NCBI RefSeq assembly: GCF_029869215.1
Contig: NZ_JARWPM010000274.1
Location: 1-34,866 of the forward strand
Direction: 5' to 3'
Source of the DNA: Nocardia carnea
GTDB taxonomy: Bacteria > Actinomycetota > Actinomycetes > Mycobacteriales > Mycobacteriaceae
Length of the DNA: 34,866 bases
Under the pieces are notes generated by a model. That model was given only the letters and a program-made list of their open reading frames with translations. It had not been told where the DNA came from and made no database searches. Below, in pieces: positions 28,402 through 34,866 of the stretch (the first letter of the stretch is position 1; every line of letters begins with the position of its first letter). Made by a program: the position numbers and the translations under genes.

Positions 28402-28430
28402 GTCGCGTGACCGGCCTGACGCGACGGGAG
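28402..28430 (+). promoter_or_regulatory. RBS-adjacent hairpin, likely riboswitch expression platform
   Basis: GTCGCGT (28402-28408), a 10-base loop, ACGCGAC (28419-28425), a perfect 7-bp stem that ends on the base before the ribosome site GGGAG (28426-28430). The loop sequence CCGGCC (28411-28416) can also pair with GGCCGG at 28382-28387, offering an alternative fold. No T-tract follows, so control of translation is more likely than attenuation. Confidence 0.5.
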
Positions 28431-28436
28431 TCGGAT

Positions 28437-29966
28437 ATGCGTGGTGCACCACCGGAGTCGAATCGCCGCTCCTTCCTGTTCGGCAGTGCCGTGGCCGCGG
28501 GTGCGCTGGCCGTCGGCTGCGGGACCGGCGGATCCGCGACCGGTTCGGATACTTTCACCGCCGCTTTCCAGGGGTCGGGCGCGGGGGAGGGGATCGACCC
28601 GGGGGTGAACACGCTGTTCATCGACGAGGCCCGGATGAAGGCGATCTACGACGGTTTGTTCGAGGTCGATGCGGCGATGGCGCCGATCCCGCGGCTGGCC
28701 GAATCCGGCGAACCGAACGCCGACGGCACCCGCTGGCGGATCGCGCTGCGCGACGCCGTATGGCACGACGGTAAAAAATTCACCAGCCGGGACGTGCTCT
28801 ACACCCTGGCCAGAGTGCTGGGCCCGGCGCGGCAGCGGCCGTTCATCGCGGCCTCGTCACTGGACCGGGTGGACCTCTCCGGATGCCGGGCGGTCGACGA
28901 TCGGACAGTCGAAATAGCCTTGACGGAACCGTCTTTCGAATTCCTGATCGCGCTGTCGGTCTACGGCACCAAGATCGTGCAGGACGGTGCCACCGATTTC
29001 GGCCGCCCGGTGGGCACCGGGCCGTTCGTCTTCGAATCCTTCGCCCCCGGCCGGCAGTTCACCGCCACCCGCAACGAACGCTACTGGGACGGCGCTCCTG
29101 CCATCGGTGAGCTGCGGATACTCAGTGCCGAGGCCGACGCGCGGGTGAACGCGGTCCAGAGCGGGGAGATCGACTACGCCGACAACCTCACCCCGTCCGC
29201 GGCGCGCACCCTGCGGGGCAGGCCGGGAATCAGGCTGACCGCCACGCCCGGCAGCGGTATCTACTTCTTCGCCATGAAAACCGACCGCCCGCCGTTCGAC
29301 AATCCGGATGTCCGGCGGGCGGTGATGCGGATGGCCGATCGGGCCGAACTGCTGAAGGTCGCCCTCGAAGGGCAGGGCGATATCGCCAATGACGTGTTCG
29401 GCAAGGGCTATCAGTACTACGCCGATCTCCCGCAGCACGACTACGACCCCGACGAGGCCGGCCGGTTGCTGCGCCGGGCGGGTGTACGCGAGCTGTCCTT
29501 CGATTTGTTCACCGCGCCCGTGGCCTATGGTTTCGTCGAAGCGGCACGGCTTTTCGCCGATCAGGCCGCGGCGTGCGGCGTGCGCGTGAACGTGGTGCTG
29601 GGTGCCAAGGACAGTTACTACACCGACGCGCTGGATACCGGTGAGCTCACGATGGGACAGTCGGGTCCGCTGCCGATACCCAACCATTTCGCCTCGCGGC
29701 TGCTGACCGGGGCACCGCAGAACCGCACGAAATGGTCCGATCCGGAATTCGACGGCCTCTATGCCAAGGCCCAGGCCACCCGGAGCCCGGAGGGCCGCGC
29801 CGCGATCTACCGCACGATGCACGAGATACTGCACGACCGGGGCGGGTTCCTCTTCTTCGGCACCACGAACTGGAACAGCGCGGGCGCGGATCGGTTCGCC
29901 GGGCTCCCGGCGGCCGTGCCGAACTCGCACGAGTGGGCGCGTTTCGACGGGGTGAGCAGCCGATGA
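28437..29966 (+). CDS. Tat-exported substrate-binding lipoprotein, peptide/nickel ABC family
   Basis: 509 residues, SBP_bac_5 (DppA/NikA/CntA) family. The N-terminus carries a twin-arginine motif (NRRSFLFG, 10-16) and a lipobox ending at Cys28 (LAVGC). Domain marks are RMKAIYDGLFEV, WRIALRDAVWHDGKKFTSRDVLYTL, RPVGTGPFVFESFAPGRQFTATRNERYWDG, and FDNPDVRRAVMRMADRAELL. The start is ATG 28437 behind GGGAG at six bases; an upstream in-frame start at 28356 would add an arginine-rich shadow and lies inside the riboswitch leader. It is the first gene after the cobalamin riboswitch and is coupled to the methyltransferase by an ATGA overlap. Control by B12 suggests capture of cobalt, a metal-chelate complex or a corrinoid precursor rather than peptides; this is inference. 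Confidence 0.88.
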   Translation: MRGAPPESNRRSFLFGSAVAAGALAVGCGTGGSATGSDTFTAAFQGSGAGEGIDPGVNTLFIDEARMKAIYDGLFEVDAAMAPIPRLAESGEPNADGTRWRIALRDAVWHDGKKFTSRDVLYTLARVLGPARQRPFIAASSLDRVDLSGCRAVDDRTVEIALTEPSFEFLIALSVYGTKIVQDGATDFGRPVGTGPFVFESFAPGRQFTATRNERYWDGAPAIGELRILSAEADARVNAVQSGEIDYADNLTPSAARTLRGRPGIRLTATPGSGIYFFAMKTDRPPFDNPDVRRAVMRMADRAELLKVALEGQGDIANDVFGKGYQYYADLPQHDYDPDEAGRLLRRAGVRELSFDLFTAPVAYGFVEAARLFADQAAACGVRVNVVLGAKDSYYTDALDTGELTMGQSGPLPIPNHFASRLLTGAPQNRTKWSDPEFDGLYAKAQATRSPEGRAAIYRTMHEILHDRGGFLFFGTTNWNSAGADRFAGLPAAVPNSHEWARFDGVSSR

Positions 29967-30724
29967 CCGCGCTCGATCCGGCGCGGGCCCGCTATTGGCT
30001 GGAACGCTGGGATCGCCAGCAGGAACGGTATATGCCCGATCGCGAGGCCCGGTTCGAGGTGATCGGCGATGTGCTGATCGAATTGCTCGACCGGCCCGAC
30101 CCGCTGATCGTCGACCTCGGCGTGGGTCCGGGGACCCTGTCCGAACGGCTGCTGAGCCGGCTCCCGGAAGCCACGGTGATCGGTGTCGATGCCGACCCGC
30201 TCCTGCTGGCCCTCGCCGACGCCGTGCACGGTTCTCCGCGTTTCCGCACGGTATTCGCCGATCTGCGGGAACCCGGCTGGTTCGCGACGCTGGCCCTGGA
30301 GCGCGCGCCGGACGCCTTCGTCAGCACCACCGCCCTGCACTGGATGAACCGGGAACCGCTGCGTGACCTGATCCGCGCCTGTGCCGCCGCACTGGCCCCC
30401 GGTGGGGTGTTCGTCAACGGCGACCACCTCTACGAGGGCCCGGACGGTCCGCGGCTGGACGCGGTGGGCCGGGCCCTGACCGCTCGCCGCGCACACCGTC
30501 GCGGCACCGCGGCCGCGGAGGACTGGCGGGCCTGGTGGGCGGCCGTGGAAAGCGCGCCCGAGCTCGCCGGCCTGGTGCGGCTGCGCGACGGCGGGTTCGA
30601 GCACACCGTGGACGACCGGCCCAGTGCGCACGACTATCTCGCGTTCGCCCGCGAAGCGGGGTTCGCCGAGGCCGGGACGGTCTGGCAGTACGGCGACGAC
30701 CGCGTCGTGGTCGCGATCCGGTGA
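29963..30724 (+). CDS. Class I SAM-dependent methyltransferase in importer operon
   Basis: 253 residues. Rossmann fold with SAM motif I LIVDLGVGPGTLSE (about 50), motif II VIGVDADPLLLALA (about 76), the acidic FADLREPGW region and a post-I helix followed by PDAFVSTTALHWM (about 115) and LAPGGVFVNGDHLYEGP (about 145). The C-terminal 90 residues form a variable substrate-recognition part. The start codon overlaps the SBP stop (ATGA), and the permease follows after seven bases. A methyltransferase inside a peptide/nickel-type importer operon is unusual; it may modify the imported ligand or a chelator. A corrin-ring methyltransferase is unlikely, since no CobA/CbiL-like tetrapyrrole-methylase motif is visible. 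Confidence 0.85.
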   Translation: MTALDPARARYWLERWDRQQERYMPDREARFEVIGDVLIELLDRPDPLIVDLGVGPGTLSERLLSRLPEATVIGVDADPLLLALADAVHGSPRFRTVFADLREPGWFATLALERAPDAFVSTTALHWMNREPLRDLIRACAAALAPGGVFVNGDHLYEGPDGPRLDAVGRALTARRAHRRGTAAAEDWRAWWAAVESAPELAGLVRLRDGGFEHTVDDRPSAHDYLAFAREAGFAEAGTVWQYGDDRVVVAIR

Positions 30725-30731
30725 CCGGCCG

Positions 30732-31706
30732 GTGAGATCCGGAGCCGGGCCGGGGGCGCGGTTGTTGTTGCGCCGGGTGTGGATCGGTGCCGGGCAGCTC
30801 GCGATCCTGCTCGTCCTCGTCTTCGCGCTCTCGCTGGTGCTGCCCGGCGATGCCGCCGATGTGCAGAACAACACCATCCTCGGCGAGGCGCAGCGCGCAT
30901 ATGCCCGGCAGTTGCTCGGGCTGGACGTATCACCGGTGACCAGGTTCGCCGAGTGGCTCGGCGGCGCGGTGCGCGGGGATTTCGGCACCTCCTACGCCAA
31001 CGGTGCGAGCGTCGGCTCGGTGATCGCCGAGCCGTTCCTCGTCACCGGGTTGCTCGCCGGCCTGGCGCTGCTCGTCCTGGTGCCGGTCGCGGTAGGTGCC
31101 GGTTTCGCGGCGGGCCTGGCGCCGGGGTCGTTCTGTGACCGGGTGATCACCTCGATCAGTATCGCCGTCGATTCGATACCCGATTTCGTGTTCGCGGTGC
31201 TGCTGGTGGCGGTGCTGTCGGTGCGGCTCGATCTGCTGCCCGCCACCTTTCTGGGCACCGATCTGTCCACGGTGCTGGAGCACCCGGAGTATCTGGTATT
31301 ACCGCTGGTCGTCACCGTTGCACGGGTTACCGCGCCGCTGGTACGGCTGATCCGGGCCGGGGTGATCGATGTGTCCGGACGGCCGTATATCGCGCAGGCA
31401 CACAGGCTCGGGGTTCCCCGGTTCGCGCTGCTCGCCCGGCATGTGGCGCCCAATGCGCTGGCACCGGCGGTACAGGAACTGGGCCGGACCGGTGGCGGCC
31501 TGCTGTCGGGTGTGCTGATCGTGGAAGCGGTGTTCGCGATACCGGGTATCGCGTCCGAACTCATCGGTGCCATCGGAAACCGCGACGATCCGGTGATCCT
31601 GGCGATCGTGGCGATCACCGGGGTGATCGCCGTGGTCGTGAACACCGCGATCGATATGGCCGGCCACCGGATGAATCCCCGCGCCGCCGCGGCGGTCCGC
31701 CGATGA
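30732..31706 (+). CDS. DppB/NikB-type ABC transporter permease
   Basis: 324 residues, six membrane helices: the N-terminal one (LAILLVLVFALSLVLPGD), a periplasmic region with LGGAVRGDFGTSYANG that is typical of DppB proteins, then five helices. The cytoplasmic EAA loop is PYIAQAHRLGVPRFALLARHVAPNA, which docks on the ATPase. The start is the GTG at 30732, because the longer frame overlaps the methyltransferase. It pairs with the next permease to form the channel. Confidence 0.9.
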   Translation: MRSGAGPGARLLLRRVWIGAGQLAILLVLVFALSLVLPGDAADVQNNTILGEAQRAYARQLLGLDVSPVTRFAEWLGGAVRGDFGTSYANGASVGSVIAEPFLVTGLLAGLALLVLVPVAVGAGFAAGLAPGSFCDRVITSISIAVDSIPDFVFAVLLVAVLSVRLDLLPATFLGTDLSTVLEHPEYLVLPLVVTVARVTAPLVRLIRAGVIDVSGRPYIAQAHRLGVPRFALLARHVAPNALAPAVQELGRTGGGLLSGVLIVEAVFAIPGIASELIGAIGNRDDPVILAIVAITGVIAVVVNTAIDMAGHRMNPRAAAAVRR

Positions 31707-32527
31707 CACCCCGGCGCGTGGTGTACGGGGCGCTGCTCGCGGTGCCGCTGCTGTGCGCGCTGGCCGGCCCCGTGGTCGCGCGCGGGGCGCCCGGCGAGCG
31801 GTTCGCCCCGTTCGGGCCGTCGCCGTGGTCGCCGTTCGGCACCGACCGGCTGGGCCGGGATGTCCTGGCGGCCGCGCTGACCGGCGGGCAGACCTTCCTC
31901 GCGGTCGGGGTGCTCACCGTCCTGGGTGCCTACCTGGCCGGCTTCCTGATCGGTGTCGCCGCGGCCGCCGCCCCGTGGATGTGGCTCGAGGATCTGCTCA
32001 TGCGCCCGGTGGATGTGCTGCTCTGTATACCGGCGCTGCTCATCATCATGGTGGCGGCGCTGCGTACCGAGGGGTCGGCGGTAGCGATCGCCTCCGCGAT
32101 CGGGCTCGCGCTGGTAGCACCCATCGCACGATTCGTCCGGATGGCCGCCGCGGGTGTCGTACACGGGCCGGTGATGGACGCGCTGCGGATGCAAGGGGAG
32201 ACTCGCGCGTACCGATATGGCCGGTACGCGCTGCGGGAGATGGCACGGCCGCTGGCCGCCGATATCGGGGTCCGCTTCACCGCCGCCGTCTACTTCCTGG
32301 CGTCCGCGAACTTTTTGGGCCTCGGATTCGACACCACCTCCACGGATTGGGCGGTCTCGGTGGCGGCCAACAAGGACGCACTGCTGATCGCGCCGTGGTC
32401 GGTGGTACTGCCCGCCGCGCTGATCGTGCTACTCGCGGTGGGTACGAATCTGCTGGTCGACGATCTGCTGCCGGATCCGCGCCCGCTCGCGGCCGCCGGC
32501 GCCCGGTGGGTGGATCCCGATGCCTGA
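31703..32527 (+). CDS. DppC/NikC-type ABC transporter permease
   Basis: 274 residues, second channel subunit. After the first helix comes the DppC hallmark SPFGTDRLGRDVLAAALTGGQTFLAVG, then membrane helices and the EAA-type loop (MDALRMQGETRAYRYGRYALREMARPLAADI). The family glycine motif FLGLGFDTTSTDWAVSV occurs near residue 210. The ATG start overlaps the previous stop (ATGA). Confidence 0.9.
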   Translation: MTPRRVVYGALLAVPLLCALAGPVVARGAPGERFAPFGPSPWSPFGTDRLGRDVLAAALTGGQTFLAVGVLTVLGAYLAGFLIGVAAAAAPWMWLEDLLMRPVDVLLCIPALLIIMVAALRTEGSAVAIASAIGLALVAPIARFVRMAAAGVVHGPVMDALRMQGETRAYRYGRYALREMARPLAADIGVRFTAAVYFLASANFLGLGFDTTSTDWAVSVAANKDALLIAPWSVVLPAALIVLLAVGTNLLVDDLLPDPRPLAAAGARWVDPDA

Positions 32528-34094
32528 CCCGCTGATCAGCATCCGCAACCTCGGCGCCCGCGCGGGTGATACGCCGATCCTGCGCGATATAGATATCGAT
32601 ATCGCTCCGGGGGAGGTTCTGACGCTGTTCGGGCCGTCCGGCGCCGGGAAGACCACCATCGCCGCCGCTGTGGCCGGTGTCCAGCGGCCGGGGATCGAAG
32701 TGACCGGGGAGATCTGCCGGTCCGGTGCGCTGCGGGTGGGTTATCTGCCACAGGACGCGGCGGGAACGCTGAACCCGGCCCGGCGGATCGGTGCGGTACT
32801 GGGGGAGCTGGTCGCGATCGCGCATCGGCGCGGTGGCGGCCGGGGACGGTTGCGGGCGAGTGCACGGCGGGAGCGGATCGCGCGGGTACTGCGGGCCGCC
32901 GCGATCGGCGGGGCCGATACCGGCATCGACCGGATCCTGCGGAAATACCCGTTCGAATTCTCCGGCGGGGAGCGGGCCCGGCTCGCGCTGGCGCAAGTCC
33001 TGGTGTTCGATCCGGATGTCCTGGTGGTGGACGAGCCGACGGTCGGCCTGGACTCGGTGGCCCGGGCCGCGCTGCTCACCGGCCTGCGCGGGGTGCGTGC
33101 GGCAGGGTGCGCCGTCGTGCTGGTCACCCATGACCCGTTCGTGGTCGAACACATCAGCGACCGCACCTTGTTCGTCCGCGCCGGCCGGCTTTCCGGTGCC
33201 GCAGCGACGGTTCAGGCGCGGCAGCATGTGCACGACGAGGAGGCGGGGGTTTTCCGCGATGTCCACGGCGGCGGCCGGCGGGCGGACCCCGTCGGCGGCG
33301 CGGCGGCGGGCGCGCCCCACGCGACCACCCCTCACGTCGGCGCACCCGTCCTGAGGGTGCGTGACCTGGTGGCCGGACCACCCCGCGACCCGATCCTGCG
33401 AGGCATCGATCTGGACCTGCGCCCCGGGGAAATGCTCGGTCTCCTCGGTGTTTCGGGCGCCGGCAAATCAACGCTCGCCCGGTGTCTCGCCGGGCTCGCC
33501 CGGCCCGCCGCCGGGGAGATCCGTGCCGGTGACGACACCCTGCCGGTCCTGCGCCGGCGCACTCGCCACCAGATCGCCGCGATCCAATACGTGTGGCAGG
33601 AATCCGCGGCGTCGTTCGACGCGCGCCGCACTGTTCTCGACCAGGTCGCGGCCACCGGAATCCGCTTGCGGGAGATGGACCGGGGCCAGGCACGGACCGC
33701 CGCGACCGCACTGCTGACCGATCTCGGCATCGACCCCGAGCAGGCGCGCCGCGTCCCCGGCGGACTCTCCGGCGGCCAGGTGCAGCGCGCCGCCCTCGCC
33801 CGGGCGCTACTGGCCCGGCCCCGGGTCCTGTTGTGCGACGAGGTGACCACGGCGCTGGACAAGCCCACCGCCGGACTGATCCTCGACCGTCTCGACGAAT
33901 ACCGGCGTACGTACGACGCGGCGGTTCTGTGGATAAGCCATGATCTGCGCAGTCAGTTCGGCCGGGCCGACCGGATCGCGGTACTCGACGGCGGCCGGCT
34001 CACCGTGCTCGGCCCGCCCGCCGAGGCGGTGAGGCGCCCTGGACCAGGGGTTTTCGCCCGGCTACTCCGCGCCGACGGAATCGACCACCGATAG
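32520..34094 (+). CDS. Fused double ATP-binding protein (DppD-DppF type)
   Basis: 524 residues containing two complete ABC ATPase domains, equivalent to the usually separate DppD/DppF or NikD/NikE pair. NBD1: Walker A GPSGAGKTT (38-46), signature FSGGERARLALA, Walker B DVLVVDEPTVGLD, H-loop VLVTHDP. NBD2: Walker A GVSGAGKST (310-318), signature LSGGQVQRAALARAL, Walker B RVLLCDEVTTALD, H-loop LWISHDL. In NBD2 the residue after the Walker B glutamate is Val where Pro is usual. A His/Gly/Ala-rich linker (about 230-275) joins the halves. The start overlaps the permease by eight bases. It powers import of the SBP ligand. Confidence 0.93.
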   Translation: MPDPLISIRNLGARAGDTPILRDIDIDIAPGEVLTLFGPSGAGKTTIAAAVAGVQRPGIEVTGEICRSGALRVGYLPQDAAGTLNPARRIGAVLGELVAIAHRRGGGRGRLRASARRERIARVLRAAAIGGADTGIDRILRKYPFEFSGGERARLALAQVLVFDPDVLVVDEPTVGLDSVARAALLTGLRGVRAAGCAVVLVTHDPFVVEHISDRTLFVRAGRLSGAAATVQARQHVHDEEAGVFRDVHGGGRRADPVGGAAAGAPHATTPHVGAPVLRVRDLVAGPPRDPILRGIDLDLRPGEMLGLLGVSGAGKSTLARCLAGLARPAAGEIRAGDDTLPVLRRRTRHQIAAIQYVWQESAASFDARRTVLDQVAATGIRLREMDRGQARTAATALLTDLGIDPEQARRVPGGLSGGQVQRAALARALLARPRVLLCDEVTTALDKPTAGLILDRLDEYRRTYDAAVLWISHDLRSQFGRADRIAVLDGGRLTVLGPPAEAVRRPGPGVFARLLRADGIDHR

Positions 34095-34126
34095 GAGGTG
34101 TGCCGAATACGGCGCCCGAAACCCGG

Positions 34127-34153
34127 TGTCGCCACCGCCCGCCGCCGGCGACA
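34127..34153 (+). terminator. Possible terminator after the importer operon
   Basis: TGTCGCC (34127-34133), a 13-base loop, GGCGACA (34147-34153). A perfect 7-bp stem 32 bases after the operon's last stop; no T-tract follows. Confidence 0.3.
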
Positions 34154-34195
34154 TGCGGGGCGCGCGCACCGCGGTGCCCGCGCCGATCGGCGTTA

Positions 34196-34208
34196 GTCTC
34201 GCTGAGAC
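34196..34208. promoter_or_regulatory. Palindrome upstream of the carboxylase gene
   Basis: GTCTC-GCT-GAGAC, a perfect 13-base palindrome 43 bases before the GTG start at 34252. It is a possible operator for a lipid-responsive regulator; the identity of any binding protein is unknown. Confidence 0.3.
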
Positions 34209-34251
34209 ACACCGTATTCGAGCTCGGCCGAGATGACGAAGGGCGTGCACA

Positions 34252-34572
34252 GTGGAGGCGACGACCGCCGGGAAACTGAAACAGTTGCGGGAGAATCTGG
34301 CGGTCGCGCGGGAGCCGGCCGGCGCCGCGGGGATCGCGAAGCGGGCGGCGAAAGGGATTCGCAGCCCGCGGGAACGGATCGCCATGCTGCTGGACCCGGG
34401 CAGTTTCGTCGAAATCGGCGCGCTGGTACGGCAACCCGGTGCCCCCGACAGCCTCTACGGTGACGGGGTCGTCACCGGGCACGGCACGATCGACGGCCGG
34501 CCGGCGGTGGTGATCGCCCACGATCAAACGGTTTTCGGTGGTTCCGTCGGGGAGATGTTCGGGCGCATGGTG
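34252..34572 (+). CDS. Acyl-CoA carboxylase carboxyltransferase (beta) subunit, 5' end only
   Basis: About 107 readable N-terminal residues of a roughly 500-residue protein. Motifs are [67 protein letters not shown], the acetyl/propionyl-CoA carboxylase beta-subunit start. The enzyme transfers carboxyl from biotin to acyl-CoA for fatty or mycolic acid synthesis or propionyl-CoA metabolism; which of these cannot be told. The GTG 34252 start fits the N-termini of this family. Sequence becomes meaningless poly-G from 34573, and the expected LM..IVGINDSGGARIQEG core never appears, so the gene is truncated by sequence error or misassembly. Confidence 0.85.
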
Positions 34573-34720
34573 GCGGGGGGGCGGGGGGGGTGGGCGCCCG
34601 CACGGAGGGCGGGGGGGGGGGGGGTTGGGCCCCCCACCCCGGTGCCCGGGGGGGGGGGGAAAGATAAAAGGGGGGGGGGGGGGGGGGGGGCGGGGCCCAC
34701 GCCGGCCGGGGAGCGCCCCC
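34573..34720. other. Corrupted poly-G tract
   Basis: About 150 bases dominated by G-runs (up to about 20) with short interruptions such as AAAGATAAAA and CCCCCCACCCC. No coding logic remains on either strand, and the genes on the two sides are unrelated. It is interpreted as low-quality or gap-bridging sequence. Confidence 0.8.
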
Positions 34721-34721
34721 C

Positions 34722-34847
34722 AAGACCGCCCGGATCGGTGAGATCCGGCCCGACGGCCTGATCTACAGCGTCTGGGATTCCGGCGAGGCCATCGAACCCG
34801 ACCCGTACCTGGCAGGCTACTCGTGGGCCGAGGGGCTCGGGGGCTGA
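34722..34847 (+). CDS. urtA: UrtA-like urea ABC transporter substrate-binding protein, C-terminal fragment
   Basis: 41 codons to TGA 34845-34847. The residues [12 protein letters not shown], then [16 protein letters not shown] and [10 protein letters not shown], are the typical end of UrtA-type periplasmic urea-binding lipoproteins (pattern ARIG-x-I-x-x-DG, I-x-PDP-x-L-x-GY-x-WA). UrtA delivers urea to the UrtBCDE importer. The remaining some 380 residues of a normal UrtA are absent, and it has no relation to the carboxylase gene upstream, so the fragment appears to have been joined to it artificially. Confidence 0.7.
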   Translation, partial: KTARIGEIRPDGLIYSVWDSGEAIEPDPYLAGYSWAEGLGG

Positions 34848-34866
34848 TCTGAATGGAAGCACTTGT

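Noticed and set aside
28334..28774. Leader ORF starting at the ATG after the riboswitch (MITWVLIDAP...)
   Set aside because: It overlaps the SBP gene in another frame for most of its length, has no ribosome site and turns into arginine-rich shadow sequence.
34573..34720. Glycine-rich frames and a possible G-quadruplex region in the poly-G stretch
   Set aside because: The run lengths, unrelated flanking genes and the loss of the carboxylase frame fit sequence error better than a real structure.
1..34866. CRISPR arrays, tRNA/rRNA genes, transposases, attachment sites
   Set aside because: I saw no regularly spaced repeats, cloverleaf-like sequences, intact transposase or integrase motifs, or tRNA-end duplications. 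Repeated DNA within the NRPS is explained by homologous modules.

Overview
The window is very GC-rich actinobacterial DNA, most likely from Nocardia or a close relative in the Mycobacteriales. Evidence for this is an RbpA gene, an F420-type PPOX enzyme of the Rv2061 family, an FxsA/Lnt/RbpA neighbourhood that recalls the M. tuberculosis Rv2050-Rv2053c region (from memory, not searched), GTG/TTG starts and promoters that suggest leaderless mRNAs. All family names come from reading translations and motifs; no database search was run.

Layout. 1-1449: end of a sensor kinase, its NarL-type response regulator, and FxsA. 1459-1629: an apparent remnant of an Rpn-like protein C-terminus. 1672-3059: a divergent PadR regulator / VOC protein pair sharing two matching palindromic operators. 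3422-7539: an F420-type PPOX oxidoreductase (minus), a YtcJ-like amidohydrolase, and an apolipoprotein N-acyltransferase (Lnt) whose frame is broken by a poly-G/poly-C tract at 6508-6547. 7914-23363: a 4502-residue four-module NRPS (C-A-T x4, then TE) followed by a DrrAB-like ABC exporter. The first module resembles EntF and carries a serine code; the other three share an uncommon DAL-F code. A perfect 21-bp bidirectional terminator separates the exporter from convergent rbpA. 24225-27948: a small CxxC-type zinc-finger protein, an eight-helix membrane protein, an M23 peptidase, an ArsR regulator and a family 9 glycosyltransferase. 28195-34094: a cobalamin riboswitch heads a tightly coupled five-gene operon made of a Tat-lipoprotein SBP, a SAM methyltransferase, two Dpp/Nik-type permeases and a fused double ATPase. 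34252-end: the start of an acyl-CoA carboxylase carboxyltransferase subunit, a corrupted poly-G stretch, and then the C-terminus of an unrelated UrtA-like urea-binding protein, so this junction is probably an assembly artefact.

Two systems stand out. The first is the NRPS-exporter pair, sitting between lnt and rbpA where ppm1 might be expected. It is predicted to make an acyl- or aryl-capped Ser-X-X-X tetrapeptide, with no loading or capping genes nearby. The second is the B12-controlled peptide/nickel-type importer with a methyltransferase embedded between its SBP and permease genes. It is a candidate route for cobalt, a cobalt chelate or a corrinoid precursor. Two G-homopolymer tracts look like sequencing errors and should be resolved before the Lnt or carboxylase genes are called pseudogenes.
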